Assembly: GCF_020329505.1 (NCBI RefSeq) | Contig: NZ_JAGKJJ010000039.1 | Coordinates: forward strand, 1-39,507 | Reading direction: 5' to 3' | DNA from: Bradyrhizobium semiaridum | GTDB taxonomy: Bacteria; Pseudomonadota; Alphaproteobacteria; Rhizobiales; Xanthobacteraceae | DNA: 39,507 nt | Shown here: positions 1 to 7,587 of the stretch, in pieces | Numbering within the stretch: position 1 is the first letter of the stretch | How the letters are laid out: each line of letters begins with the position of its first letter | The notes under the pieces: model-generated | Told to the model about the DNA's origin: nothing | What the model saw: the letters and a program-made list of their open reading frames with translations, nothing else | Databases searched by the model: none | Position numbers and translations under genes: made by a program

Positions 1-1178
1 GGGCGCCGATCATCGGCCTCTATGACGCCGGCGGCGCGCGCATCCAGGAGGGCGTAGCCGCCTTGGCGGGCTATTCCTACGTGTTCCGCCGCAACGTCAT
101 CGCCTCGGGCGTGATCCCGCAGATCTCCGTCATCATGGGCCCCTGCGCCGGCGGCGACGTCTATTCGCCCGCGATGACCGACTTCATCTTCATGGTGAAG
201 AACACCAGCTACATGTTCGTCACCGGCCCCGACGTGGTGAAGACCGTCACCAACGAGGTGGTGACCGCCGAAGAGCTCGGCGGCGCCTCGGTGCACGCGA
301 CGCGCTCCTCGATCGCAGACGGCGCCTTCGAGAACGACGTCGATGCGCTGTTGCAGATGCGCCGGCTGATCGACTTCCTGCCGTCGAACAATTCCGACGG
401 CGTGCCGGAATGGCCGAGCTTCGATTCGATCGAGCGCGTCGACAATTCGCTCGATACCCTGATCCCCGACAATCCGAACAAGCCGTACGACATGAAGGAG
501 TTGATCCTCAAGGTCGTCGACGAGGGCGACTTCTTCGAGATCTCGGAGACGTTTGCCAAGAACATCATCACCGGCTTCGGCCGCATCGCGGGCCGCACCG
601 TCGGCTTCGTCGCCAACCAGCCGATGGTGCTGGCCGGCGTGCTCGACAGCGACGCCTCGCGCAAGGCCGCGCGCTTCGTGCGCTTCTGTGACGCCTTCAA
701 CATCCCGATCGTCACCTTCGTCGACGTGCCGGGCTTCCTGCCGGGCACCGCGCAGGAATATGGCGGCCTGATCAAGCACGGCGCCAAACTGCTGTTCGCC
801 TATTCGCAGTGCACGGTGCCGCTCGTCACCATCATCACCCGCAAGGCCTATGGCGGCGCCTTCGACGTCATGGCGTCGAAGGAAATCGGCGCCGACATGA
901 ACTACGCCTGGCCGACCGCCCAGATCGCGGTGATGGGCGCCAAGGGCGCGGTGGAGATCATCTTCCGCAGCGACATCGGCGACCCCGACAAGATCGCCGC
1001 GCGCACCAAGGAATATGAAGACCGCTTCCTGTCCCCCTTCATCGCCGCGGAGCGCGGCTATATCGACGACGTCATCATGCCGCACTCGACGCGGCGGCGG
1101 ATCGCACGCGCGCTGGCGATGTTGAAGGACAAGAAGGTGGAGATCCCGGCGAAGAAGCACGACAATTTGCCGTTGTAG
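1..1178 (+). CDS. pccB: Acyl-CoA carboxylase beta subunit (propionyl-CoA carboxylase type), 5' end missing
   Basis: This is the carboxyltransferase subunit of a biotin-dependent acyl-CoA carboxylase. It moves CO2 from carboxybiotin to propionyl-CoA (or a related acyl-CoA), giving methylmalonyl-CoA. The reading frame is open from base 3, so the gene begins outside the window. About 392 residues are present, compared with about 510 for the family. The frame opens with the hallmark DAGGARIQEG segment, then GPCAGGDVYSPA in the N-terminal crotonase-like half. The C-terminal half shows FVDVPGFLPGTAQEYGG and TRKAYGGAFDVM, the oxyanion-hole glycines of carboxyltransferase domains. A TTG near 63 is an internal codon, not the start. 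The biotinylated alpha subunit is not downstream and may lie upstream or elsewhere. The family is clear; propionyl-CoA as substrate is inferred from overall similarity. Confidence 0.93.
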   Translation, partial: APIIGLYDAGGARIQEGVAALAGYSYVFRRNVIASGVIPQISVIMGPCAGGDVYSPAMTDFIFMVKNTSYMFVTGPDVVKTVTNEVVTAEELGGASVHATRSSIADGAFENDVDALLQMRRLIDFLPSNNSDGVPEWPSFDSIERVDNSLDTLIPDNPNKPYDMKELILKVVDEGDFFEISETFAKNIITGFGRIAGRTVGFVANQPMVLAGVLDSDASRKAARFVRFCDAFNIPIVTFVDVPGFLPGTAQEYGGLIKHGAKLLFAYSQCTVPLVTIITRKAYGGAFDVMASKEIGADMNYAWPTAQIAVMGAKGAVEIIFRSDIGDPDKIAARTKEYEDRFLSPFIAAERGYIDDVIMPHSTRRRIARALAMLKDKKVEIPAKKHDNLPL

Positions 1179-1308
1179 ATGTCGTAGGGTGGGTGAGGCG
1201 ACTTGTCCGCTGTAGCTCGAAGAGCGAAGGCTGAAGCGTAACCCACTATCATCGTCCCGCGATCCGCGGCGAGTTACGGCTGCGCCTAATCCCCCCTGCA
1301 GGTTCGAA
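1179..1308. other. Intergenic region with repeat-like sequence
   Basis: This 130-base gap holds no plausible gene. It begins with GTAGGGTGGGTGAGG, and TAACCCAC lies about 45 bases further on; together they form a loose inverted pair of the kind left by decayed intergenic palindromic elements in Rhizobiales. No convincing terminator follows the carboxylase stop. Confidence 0.3.
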
Positions 1309-1311
1309 GTG

Positions 1312-1659
1312 ATGACCGAAGACGATTCGACCGACGACATCTCAGAGATCGAGGCCCGTATCGAGGAGCTTGCCGAGAGCGCCGAGCGCTCCCGCAGGAT
1401 CATTCTGGGCTCGAAGGCCGCGATCGCCGGCGGGTTCGCCTTGCTGCTGATCACGGTGCTCGGCCTGTCCGGAGCCGGTCAGACCGCAGCTCTCGGATCG
1501 ATCGCGCTGGTGCTCGGCGGCATCGTGTCGTACGGATCGAATGTCAGCACGTTGCGGCAGACCGAGGCGGCGATCAGTGAGGCCGAGGCGCGCCGTTCGG
1601 AATTGATCGGCCGGATCGGCCTTCGCCTGGTGCATGATGCGCCGTTGAAGCTGATGTGA
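1312..1659 (+). CDS. Small two-helix membrane protein, unknown function
   Basis: This is a 115-residue protein I do not recognise. An acidic N-terminus (MTEDDSTDDISEIEARIEEL) that looks like a short coiled coil precedes two hydrophobic helices at about residues 32-52 and 57-77. The tail, residues 80-105, is again charged, helical and rich in Ala/Glu/Arg. This layout (coil, two-helix hairpin, coil) predicts an inner-membrane protein with both ends on the same side. I chose ATG 1312; a GTG directly before it (1309) would add one residue. There is no strong Shine-Dalgarno. Neighbours give no functional hint. Codon use matches the surroundings, so it is probably a real gene. Confidence 0.65.
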   Translation: MTEDDSTDDISEIEARIEELAESAERSRRIILGSKAAIAGGFALLLITVLGLSGAGQTAALGSIALVLGGIVSYGSNVSTLRQTEAAISEAEARRSELIGRIGLRLVHDAPLKLM

Positions 1660-1757
1660 GGGCACTGTCGTAGGGCCGCTCCATCATCCGCCACATGTCG
1701 CCCCGCATGTCGCTTCGCTCATGCGGGCTACGGACCGGGCCAGATCCCACCCACCGC

Positions 1758-1889
1758 TGTCATCGCCCGGCCTGTGCGCAATTGCGCACATGGACCGGGC
1801 GATCCAGTACGCCGCGGCCTATCGGCTCAAGCACTGCTGTCTCTGGAATACTGGATCGCCCGGTCGAGCCGGGCGATGGCACCGATGAC
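1758..1889. repeat. Palindromic intergenic repeat, family 2, copy 1
   Basis: A cluster of inverted repeats fills most of the gap between the membrane protein and the cupin. It contains the perfect 18-base palindrome TGTGCGCAATTGCGCACA (1773-1790). Next is a pair of facing arms, CCGGGCGATCCAGTA and TACTGGATCGCCCGG, about 50 bases apart. The core is nearly identical to 25362-25455, so this is a dispersed element. It resembles the REP/BIME-like repeats of Bradyrhizobium. An open frame running through it (1695-1901) is a by-product of the repeat. Confidence 0.75.
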
Positions 1890-1907
1890 CGGACTAAGTG
1901 AGCCAAC

Positions 1908-2258
1908 CTAGCCCGGCGCCAGCGGCACGTAGTCGTATTCGCCGACGCCTTGCAGGATCAGAAAGGTCAGCGACGTCGTGCCGGCGTTAGTGACGAGGTG
2001 CGGACGGGTCGGCCGCACAGCGTAGACTTCGCCCGGATTCAGATTCACTTCCTCCTTCGGCTCTTGCAGGAACAGGCGCATCTGGCCTTCCAGCACGTAG
2101 AAGGTGTCGGAGATGTTGCTGTGGGTATGCCACGGCACCTTCTGGGTCGGCGAGAGCTGCAGCTCCTGGATGCGGAATCCGGGGCGGGCGGCGTGCTGGG
2201 CGCGGCGCTCGACTTCGTAGAGGTGGCTGGCGTCCTTGATCGGTTGTCCCTGCTTCAT
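1908..2258 (-). CDS. Cupin-domain protein
   Basis: This is a 116-residue single-domain cupin. Motif 1 is readable as PWHTHSNISDTFYVLEG: His44 and His46 are in the metal-binding positions, and Asp51 stands where most cupins have Glu. Motif 2 is NPGEVYAVRPTRPHLVTN with the third ligand, His87. Such small cupins bind a divalent metal and act as isomerases, dioxygenases or sensors; nothing here fixes the substrate. The start is the first ATG of the domain, preceded by GGGAGG-type purine sequence about 6 bases upstream. It stands alone on the minus strand between repeat-bearing gaps. The fold is certain, the function unknown. Confidence 0.85.
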   Translation of the reverse strand: MKQGQPIKDASHLYEVERRAQHAARPGFRIQELQLSPTQKVPWHTHSNISDTFYVLEGQMRLFLQEPKEEVNLNPGEVYAVRPTRPHLVTNAGTTSLTFLILQGVGEYDYVPLAPG

Positions 2259-2383
2259 GGCGGCCTCCCTGATGTCGCTGCTCCCCGGGGTACGGGAGAG
2301 GCGGATGCTAGTCCTGTTCGGCGGCTTGCGAAACCATCTGCGCGGCGTCGCCGTTTGAAATGTGAATCGGTATCTATCCCAAC

Positions 2384-2506
2384 GTCGTCCCGGCGAAGGC
2401 CGGGACCCATTAGCCCAGATGCCGATTGTTTTACAGCGCTGGGGCTACAGCTTTGCTTCGACAACACAACCCTGTGGTTATGGGTCCCGGCTTTCGCCGG
2501 GACGAC
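2384..2506. repeat. 121-123 bp palindromic element, copy A
   Basis: The element is bounded by facing arms: GTCGTCCCGGCGAAGGCCGG on the left and the near-exact complement ending CGCCGGGACGAC on the right. Internal sequence between the arms, including ACAACACAA-CCTGTGGTTATGGG, is shared with copies at 14306-14426 and 20149-20269. It sits between the cupin and the 3' end of the phosphodiesterase. Conservation of the interior as well as the arms argues for one mobile or replicated unit rather than chance hairpins. Confidence 0.88.
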
Positions 2507-2524
2507 GGGGGGAGAGAGCGTGCG

Positions 2525-3769
2525 CTACTTTATCCCCATACAGTTCGCATAGAATGTCGTGGTCGCCGGCCAGTCGGAGAACATCGCGCGGACGCCGACC
2601 TGCTTTGCCAGCACGTCGAGCACGGCCAGCGTGTCGCCGTCGCGGTCGATCGCTGGTTTCACCGACTGGTGATAGAACGCGCCGCCCTTGTGCAGCGGGC
2701 CGTCGCGCTCCAGCGACCAGCCGATCAGCTCGAGGCCGGCGGCCTTCGCGGCCTTGGCATAGGCGGACGGAACGATCTCGCCCGCCTCGTTCAGCGTCAG
2801 CATGGCATAGATCGGCGGGCCGAGAATCGCGACGCCGGACGCCTTCAATTCCGCCATCGAGGGCTTCCAGGTCTCCGGCTTGTTCGGGTCGAGGCCTTGC
2901 TTCTCGTAGCGCTCCTCGAGATAGACCGCCTGCTTGGCAAAGTCCGGCTCGCTCTTCACCCAGTACAAAATGTCCTTCAGATTGAAGCTCTGCGCGAACA
3001 CGTCGCTGGCGGGGATGCCGGCGTTCTTGTAGGCGGCGAGCATCTGACTCGCGTAGGCTTCCTGGGTGTAGTCGCCGTCGAACGGCATCGTCACTTCCGG
3101 TGCCTTCAGCTCCGGCGTGAATTTGGCGCCGAGGCTCTTGATCAGCGCGATGCTCTCGTCATGGGTCATCAGCGTGCCTGATGCGGCGTACAGGTCGGTG
3201 CGCCAGCGCGGCGTGCCGTTCTGGAATTCCTCCGGCGTCTTCGCGGCCGGATTGAAGCCGTCCATCTTCGCGGTCAGCCGCTTGAACTCGGCGAGCGTGA
3301 TGTCCGACGTGCAGCATTTGGCCGAGGCCTTCTTGCCGGTGGCGGGATCCGCTGGGTTGAAGGGCTGCGTGCACTTTGCAGCGAAATCGGGCACGGTGAG
3401 GATGTTGGTCGTGGTGTGCAGGTCGCATTGCGAATGGCGGCAGACCAGCTGACGGTCTTTTGTGAATGTGACGTCGCATTCGATCACGCCGGCGCCCATC
3501 CGCGCGGCGGCGAGATAGGATTCCCGGCTGTGCTCGGGGAATTGCAGCGCGGCGCCGCGATGGCCGATCGAGAAATTCGATCTGTGGAACGGGCCGGTGC
3601 ACTGGCTGAGCTGCCGCTTCAACGGCCCGTCCTTCATCTTGTCGACGAGGTAGAACGGCCGCGGCCCGAGCTGCGCCTCGCGCGGCAGCGCGATGTCCTC
3701 GGCCGCGGCGGGCAGGGCGATCAGCGTCGCGAGCATCGCGAGCAGGGCGGCGCGGCAGCGGACGGGCAT
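2525..3769 (-). CDS. Periplasmic glycerophosphodiester phosphodiesterase (GDPD family)
   Basis: This 414-residue enzyme is predicted to hydrolyse glycerophosphodiesters to glycerol-3-phosphate and an alcohol in the periplasm. A signal peptide is clear at residues 1-23 (hydrophobic ALLAMLATLIALPAAA, then cleavage before ED). GDPD active-site residues are visible: His70-Arg71-Gly72, Glu79, the Glu97-x-Asp99 metal pair in IECDVTF, and His112. The usual HDxxLxRTT is here RHSQCDLHTTT, followed by a Cys-rich insertion (CTQPFNP...KCC), so this is a long subgroup distinct from classic GlpQ. I chose the start at 3769 because GGAGGA lies 7 bases upstream and the signal peptide begins there; the frame stays open further upstream but that extension is Arg-rich and not coding-like. 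Confidence 0.88.
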   Translation of the reverse strand: MPVRCRAALLAMLATLIALPAAAEDIALPREAQLGPRPFYLVDKMKDGPLKRQLSQCTGPFHRSNFSIGHRGAALQFPEHSRESYLAAARMGAGVIECDVTFTKDRQLVCRHSQCDLHTTTNILTVPDFAAKCTQPFNPADPATGKKASAKCCTSDITLAEFKRLTAKMDGFNPAAKTPEEFQNGTPRWRTDLYAASGTLMTHDESIALIKSLGAKFTPELKAPEVTMPFDGDYTQEAYASQMLAAYKNAGIPASDVFAQSFNLKDILYWVKSEPDFAKQAVYLEERYEKQGLDPNKPETWKPSMAELKASGVAILGPPIYAMLTLNEAGEIVPSAYAKAAKAAGLELIGWSLERDGPLHKGGAFYHQSVKPAIDRDGDTLAVLDVLAKQVGVRAMFSDWPATTTFYANCMGIK

Positions 3770-3876
3770 GGGTGATCCTCCGGATCGGGCGTTGTCTGCG
3801 GCCGGTATATCATGGAGCATGTGACGGACGCGTGAGCCGCGCGACGTGAATGACAAGTCAGAACGAGGAGAAGCCG

Positions 3877-4191
3877 ATGCCCGCAGCCTATTTCGTCGTC
3901 CGCGCCACCGTTGCCGATGCCGCGAAGCGCGCCGCCTTCGATGCCTGGTACTCGCGCGTGCATCTGCCCGATGCGATGAAATCCTTCGGCGCCGAGCGCG
4001 CATGGCGATGCTGGAGCCTGAGCGATCCGTCGCTGCACCAGGCGACCTATCAGTTCGCCGATCAGGCGGCGCTGGAGCGCGCGATGAACAGCGATCATCT
4101 GAAGCGGCTGGTCGCCGACTTCAACCGCGACTGGCCGGAGGTGACGCGGACGCGCGACCTCTTGGTGCTGGCGGAGGAGGCGACGGCGTGA
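3877..4191 (+). CDS. Small dimeric alpha/beta-barrel protein, unknown function
   Basis: This 104-residue protein has the size and pattern of ferredoxin-like dimeric alpha/beta-barrel proteins (EthD/NIPSNAP/ABM superfamily). An opening beta strand AYFVVRATV is followed by a helix DAAKRAAFDAWYSRVHLPDA, a central strand with YQFADQAALERAM, and a closing strand TRTRDLLVLAEE. The FDAWYSRVHLPD segment resembles the W-Y-x-x-H-x-P-D signature of EthD-like proteins. I chose ATG 3877 because GAGGAG lies 6 bases upstream; an in-frame ATG at 3850 has no ribosome site. It is divergent from the phosphodiesterase. No catalytic role can be assigned; proteins of this kind are often small monooxygenases or isomerases. 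Confidence 0.75.
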   Translation: MPAAYFVVRATVADAAKRAAFDAWYSRVHLPDAMKSFGAERAWRCWSLSDPSLHQATYQFADQAALERAMNSDHLKRLVADFNRDWPEVTRTRDLLVLAEEATA

Positions 4192-4282
4192 GGTACGGGC
4201 CGAGGCGCGGCGGTTCAGCCGGCGTTCATGTCGCCGCGGCGAGACTTGCCGGGCATCACGTCCAACCTCGAAGAGGAAACAC

Positions 4283-4582
4283 ATGGAGCGCCGGGATTTT
4301 CTGAAGATCGCGTTCGGTGCCGCCGCGGGCGTCGCGGCCTTTGCGGCAGCTGCCAAGGCCGCGCCGCTCGCGCCGCATCCCCTCAATGAAGATATGAGAT
4401 CGCCGGCCGGCGCGGATGCTCATCCGGCGGTGACGACGAGCGAGGAGGCCGGCCGCCTCAAGCCGGAACAGGTGCGCTGGCATCATCATCACGGGCGCTG
4501 GGGCCACCGGCACTGGCACCGCCGTCATTGGGGCTGGCGCCGCCGCCATTGGCGCCGGCACTGGCGCCGCCGCTATTGGTGA
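4283..4582 (+). CDS. Tat-exported His/Arg/Trp-rich small protein
   Basis: This 99-residue protein starts with a twin-arginine signal: ERRDFLKIAFG followed by an alanine-rich hydrophobic stretch to about residue 27. The middle is ordinary. The last 35 residues consist almost only of His, Arg, Trp, Gly and Tyr (for example RWHHHHGRWGHRHWHRRHW), a low-complexity tail that could bind metal ions, heme or anionic surfaces. The Tat signal suggests folding, possibly with a cofactor, before export. Similar short proteins are seen in Rhizobiales without known function. It has its own ribosome site (GAGGAAACAC before ATG) and ends just before a strong hairpin terminator. Confidence 0.75.
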   Translation: MERRDFLKIAFGAAAGVAAFAAAAKAAPLAPHPLNEDMRSPAGADAHPAVTTSEEAGRLKPEQVRWHHHHGRWGHRHWHRRHWGWRRRHWRRHWRRRYW

Positions 4583-4611
4583 GGCACATCCAGCCGTACT
4601 TGCCGCAAAGA

Positions 4612-4636
4612 AAAACCCCGCCGAGGCGGGGTTTTG
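4612..4636. terminator. Bidirectional intrinsic terminator
   Basis: AAAACCCCGC-CGAG-GCGGGGTTTT forms a 10-bp stem with a 4-base loop. It has a T-run on the + side and an A-run before it that serves the opposite strand. It lies exactly between two convergent genes, the His-rich Tat protein (+) and the GCG_CRPN-type protein (-), and can stop transcription from both. Confidence 0.9.
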
Positions 4637-4657
4637 TTGGCGTGATCTGTCGAGGGA

Positions 4658-4924
4658 TCAGATCGGACGGCAGCGGCCATAGCGCCAGGCCATGCCATAG
4701 GGGCATCCGCGCCCGCGCGGCACCACCACAACAGGGGGCCGGACGACGACCGGGGGCCTCACCACGACGGGGCCCGGCGCGACCACGACCGGGCCGCGGT
4801 TCCTGACGCAACCGCCATACGGGCCGCGATGCCAGCCGGGGCCGCAACCACCGGCTGCTTCCGCTGCGCTCATGCCGGCGAATGCGGTCGAGAGCAAAAC
4901 TGCCGCTGCAAAAAGATACTTCAT
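4658..4924 (-). CDS. Secreted GCG_CRPN-type Pro/Val-repeat protein
   Basis: This 88-residue protein has a signal peptide (MKYLFAAAVLLSTAFAGMSA, cleavage after AEA) and a mature part starting GGCGPGWHRGPYGGCVRN. That block matches the GCG...C-x-x-N prefix of the family known as GCG_CRPN prefix-to-repeats proteins. A low-complexity repeat of VVVRPP/VVVAPGP units follows, then a closing CPYGMAWRYGRCRPI block. The four cysteines probably pair or bind metal outside the cell. I chose the start at 4924 because AGGAGA lies 5 bases upstream and the signal peptide begins there. The function of the family is not known to me. Confidence 0.8.
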   Translation of the reverse strand: MKYLFAAAVLLSTAFAGMSAAEAAGGCGPGWHRGPYGGCVRNRGPVVVAPGPVVVRPPVVVRPPVVVVPRGRGCPYGMAWRYGRCRPI

Positions 4925-5172
4925 GTCTTCTCCTGGAATTTGGGCCGCGCTGCGGCACCGCAACAAACATTCACTTACCGATTCGCCCGGCGGGATCATT
5001 GCAGAAGCCGCGCCCTCTGTCGCCGACCATATCGCGCCGGGCTGAATGCGACATGAACATGGCGCTGCGTGCGTCAGCGCGATGCAAGACAGGAAAGCAA
5101 CCGCTCGTCATATTTCGTTCGTGATGGCAAAGGACGCGGATGTGCGCCACAAGGCAGACGAAGCGCGTACCG
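4925..5172. other. Intergenic region, nothing recognisable
   Basis: This 248-base gap lies between the 5' end of the GCG_CRPN-type gene and the 3' end of the ArsR-type gene. Apart from the promoter that must serve the former, I see no gene, strong hairpin or repeat. Confidence 0.4.
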
Positions 5173-5868
5173 CTACGCGTCTGCCCCGAACAGCGCGGCA
5201 AATCGCTTCTCGCCGTTGCGGGTAAAATTGACCACGCGGCTGCCCGGCGTCGCGTCGCGCGCGGCCCATTTCAATTCCGTGAAGCGGCTCATCAGCGCGG
5301 CGCCGAGCGTGCCGGCGAGGTGATGGCGCCGCTCGCTCCAGTCGAGGCAGGCCTTGCACACCGGGCGGCGCGGATGCGTCAGCGCATCGGCATCGATCTG
5401 CAACTCCTCGGCCATGAAGCGCTTGCCGTCGCCGGTCAGCTCGATCGTCTGCTTGGTTTGGCGGATCAGCCGCTGCCGCTTCATGCTGTCGAGCATCTGT
5501 ACGCCGAGATCGCCGGCCAGATGGTCGTAGCAGATGCGGGCGCGGCGCAGCGCCGGATCCTTCGGGCCGGTGCGCACGCGCATGTGGCCGGCGCGGGCGG
5601 CGATGCCCTGCAGGCCCTCGAGCACGCCGGCGACGTCAGGGTCGGTGAGGCGGTAGTAGCGGTGGCGGCCCTGCTTCTCCGGCTCGATCAGCCCGCCGGC
5701 TTCGAGCTTGGCGAGATGCGAGCTCGCGGTCTGCGGCGTGATGCCGGCCTCCTGCGCCAGCTCGCTCGCGGTCAGCGCGCGGCCGTTCATCAGCGCGGTC
5801 AGCATGTTGCAACGGGCGGGATCGCCGACCAGGGCGGCGACGCGGGAAATGTCGGGGCCAGCTTTCAT
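5173..5868 (-). CDS. ArsR-family winged-helix regulator with Cys-containing C-terminal domain
   Basis: This is a 231-residue transcriptional regulator. Residues 5-85 form an ArsR-type winged helix: ARCNMLTALMNGRALTASELAQ, the recognition segment ITPQTASSHLAKLEAGGLI, and the wing KQGRHRYYRLT. It is longer than classic ArsR proteins. The extra C-terminal half contains RRPVCKACLDWSERRHHLAG, whose CxxC pair could sense a metal or redox change, although the whole block is conserved in non-metal relatives. Its 5' end faces the NIPSNAP and ABM genes across 95 bases, so it probably controls itself and that pair. I see no obvious palindromic operator. The regulator class is clear, the ligand unknown. 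Confidence 0.88.
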   Translation of the reverse strand: MKAGPDISRVAALVGDPARCNMLTALMNGRALTASELAQEAGITPQTASSHLAKLEAGGLIEPEKQGRHRYYRLTDPDVAGVLEGLQGIAARAGHMRVRTGPKDPALRRARICYDHLAGDLGVQMLDSMKRQRLIRQTKQTIELTGDGKRFMAEELQIDADALTHPRRPVCKACLDWSERRHHLAGTLGAALMSRFTELKWAARDATPGSRVVNFTRNGEKRFAALFGADA

Positions 5869-5963
5869 AGTTCGATGATAGCCGAAGCATCGACGCCGGG
5901 CAAGCGGCTAATCTCCCACAACGTCGTCATGGCTCGCAATGACGGTGAAAGGAGGAACCGCCA

Positions 5964-6272
5964 ATGACCATCACCGTCTTCATCCGCTATCAGCTCGATC
6001 CGTTCAAGCGCGCGATGTTCGAGCAGTACGCGAAGAACTGGCTCTCGATCATCCCGCGCTGCGGCGGCGATCTGCTCGGCTACTGGATGCCGCATGAGGG
6101 CACCAACAACGTTGCCTTCGCGCTGATCTCGTTCGAGAGCCTTGCCGCCTATGAAGCCTATCGCGCGCGGCTGCGCCAGGACAGCGAGGGCATGGCGAAC
6201 TTCAACTTCGCGGAAGAAAACCGCTTCATCCTGGCGGAGGAACGCACATTTCTGCGCAAGGTCGAGCTATAG
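5964..6272 (+). CDS. NIPSNAP-family protein
   Basis: This 102-residue protein belongs to the dimeric alpha/beta-barrel superfamily and most resembles NIPSNAP proteins: it opens with ITVFIRYQLDPFKRAMFEQY, and a segment GGDLLGYWMPHEG precedes the second strand VAFALISFESLAAYEAYR. Family members are small proteins of unclear biochemistry, some tied to monooxygenase-like chemistry. AAAGGAGG lies 8 bases before the ATG, a near-ideal ribosome site. It is the first of two small barrel genes only 32 bases apart, divergent from the ArsR-type regulator. Confidence 0.82.
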   Translation: MTITVFIRYQLDPFKRAMFEQYAKNWLSIIPRCGGDLLGYWMPHEGTNNVAFALISFESLAAYEAYRARLRQDSEGMANFNFAEENRFILAEERTFLRKVEL

Positions 6273-6304
6273 TCGCTCGATGACGACATCTCTTGGAGGG
6301 AACC

Positions 6305-6655
6305 ATGATCGCTGTGATCTTCGAAGTCTGGCCGAAGCCGGACCAGCGGCAACATTATTTCGACCTCGCTGCGGAGCTGAAGCCGATCCTGCAGGAGATC
6401 GACGGCTTCATCTCGGTAGAGCGGTTCGAGAGCATCACCGAGAAGGGCAAGTTCGTGTCGCTGTCGTTCTTCCGCGACGAGGCCGCGGTCGAAGCGTGGC
6501 GCAACACCATCGAGCATCGCCGCACCCAGGCCAAGGGGCGCGCGACGATCTTCGAGAATTATCGCCTGCGCGTCGCGAGCGTGATCCGGGATTACGGTCT
6601 GAACGAACGCAGTGAGGCGCCGAAGGACAGCCGCGCGGTTCACGCCGAGCACTAG
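6305..6655 (+). CDS. Antibiotic biosynthesis monooxygenase (ABM) domain protein
   Basis: This 116-residue ABM-type dimeric alpha/beta-barrel opens with the strand MIAVIFEVWPKPDQRQHYFDLA. Residues such as GFISVERFESI and KFVSLSFFRDEAAVEAWRN are typical of the family, in which W-R-N/H-x-x-x-H at the helix end (here WRNTIEHRRTQ) is conserved. Relatives are cofactor-free monooxygenases acting on quinols, or heme-degrading enzymes; the substrate cannot be read here. ATG 6305 follows GGAGGG by 5 bases. It forms a likely operon with the NIPSNAP gene 32 bases upstream, opposite the ArsR-type regulator. Confidence 0.85.
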   Translation: MIAVIFEVWPKPDQRQHYFDLAAELKPILQEIDGFISVERFESITEKGKFVSLSFFRDEAAVEAWRNTIEHRRTQAKGRATIFENYRLRVASVIRDYGLNERSEAPKDSRAVHAEH

Positions 6656-6712
6656 CGCGGCGATGCGCGCATCCCCATCTCTGCGCCGCCAACCAAACTC
6701 CGGGAGAGATCG

Positions 6713-7525
6713 ATGCTGCCAACTGCTGACAAACGCGCCACCTTCAAGAAGCTGCACGAGAGCGGATGCTTCATCATTCCGAACCCGTTCGATGTCGGGA
6801 CCGCAGTCGCGCTGCAGCACCTCGGCTTCAAGGCGCTGGCCTCATCCAGCGCGGGCTTTGCCTGGACCCTCGGCAAGGCCGACAACCGCGTCACCATCGA
6901 TGACGTCTGCAATCATCTGACCGCGGTGTGCGCGGCGGTCGATATTCCCGTCAACGCGGATTATGAGGGCGGCTTTGCCGTCGAGCCCGAGCAGGTCGCG
7001 GTCAATGTCACGCGCGGTGCGAAGACCGGCGTTGCCGGGCTCTCGATCGAGGACTCCACCGGCGACGCGGCCAATCCGCTGTTCGAGCACAAGCTCGCGG
7101 TCGAGCGCATCAAGGCGGCGCGCAAGGCGATCGACGCCGACAACAGTGGCGTGCTGCTCACGGGCCGCTGCGAAGCCTATTTTTGGGGGAAGCAGGATCT
7201 GAAGCTCGTGATCGAGCGGCTGCAAGCCTATTCCGAAGCCGGCGCCGACGTGCTGTACGCGCCCGGCATCAAGACGAAAGAGGACATTTCCGCCGTCGTA
7301 AAGGCGGTCGCTCCCAAGCCGGTCAACCTCTTGATCGCCTGGCCTGGTCTGTCGCTGCAGGAGGCCGCCGATCTCGGCGTACGCCGGATCAGCGTCGGCG
7401 GCGGGCTGGCGGTGATGGCCTGGGCCGGTGTCATGAAGGCGGCGAAGGAGATGGCCGACAAGGGCACCTTCAACGAATTCGCCAACGGCTATCCCGGCGG
7501 CGAGCTCAACAAGATGTTCAAGTAG
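6713..7525 (+). CDS. Isocitrate lyase/PEP mutase superfamily enzyme
   Basis: This 270-residue TIM-barrel enzyme is of the isocitrate lyase/phosphoenolpyruvate mutase superfamily, whose members make or break C-C or P-C bonds next to a carboxylate, or decarboxylate oxaloacetate. Visible landmarks are IPNPFDVGTAVALQHLGFKA at the N-terminus, SSAGFAWTLG, the metal-site region PVNADYEGGF, GLSIEDSTGD, and GRCEAYF in the active-site loop where lyases have a KxCGH motif. The missing lyase motif excludes true isocitrate lyase and favours an oxaloacetate decarboxylase/PEP mutase-like relative of about 270 residues. CGGGAGAG lies just before the ATG. It has no operon partner, and a hairpin follows the stop. 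Confidence 0.85.
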   Translation: MLPTADKRATFKKLHESGCFIIPNPFDVGTAVALQHLGFKALASSSAGFAWTLGKADNRVTIDDVCNHLTAVCAAVDIPVNADYEGGFAVEPEQVAVNVTRGAKTGVAGLSIEDSTGDAANPLFEHKLAVERIKAARKAIDADNSGVLLTGRCEAYFWGKQDLKLVIERLQAYSEAGADVLYAPGIKTKEDISAVVKAVAPKPVNLLIAWPGLSLQEAADLGVRRISVGGGLAVMAWAGVMKAAKEMADKGTFNEFANGYPGGELNKMFK

Positions 7526-7538
7526 CCGGCACCAAGAA

Positions 7539-7564
7539 GCAGCGGGCCCATTGCGGCCCGCTGC
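7539..7564. terminator. Hairpin terminator between convergent genes
   Basis: GCAGCGGGCC-CATTGC-GGCCCGCTGC is a perfect 10-bp stem with a 6-base loop placed 14 bases after the ICL/PEP mutase-like gene and just before the 3' end of a minus-strand gene. There is no clear T-run, so its strength as an intrinsic terminator is uncertain. Confidence 0.65.
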
Positions 7565-7587
7565 GCTGTCGTGCGAACGGCGTAGAC

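Noticed and set aside
1695..1901. 68-residue frame downstream of the small membrane protein
   Set aside because: It lies wholly within a palindromic repeat; the codons reflect the repeat sequence.
3770..4003. N-terminal extension of the phosphodiesterase frame
   Set aside because: The extension is Arg/Ser-rich and precedes a perfect signal peptide with its own GGAGGA.
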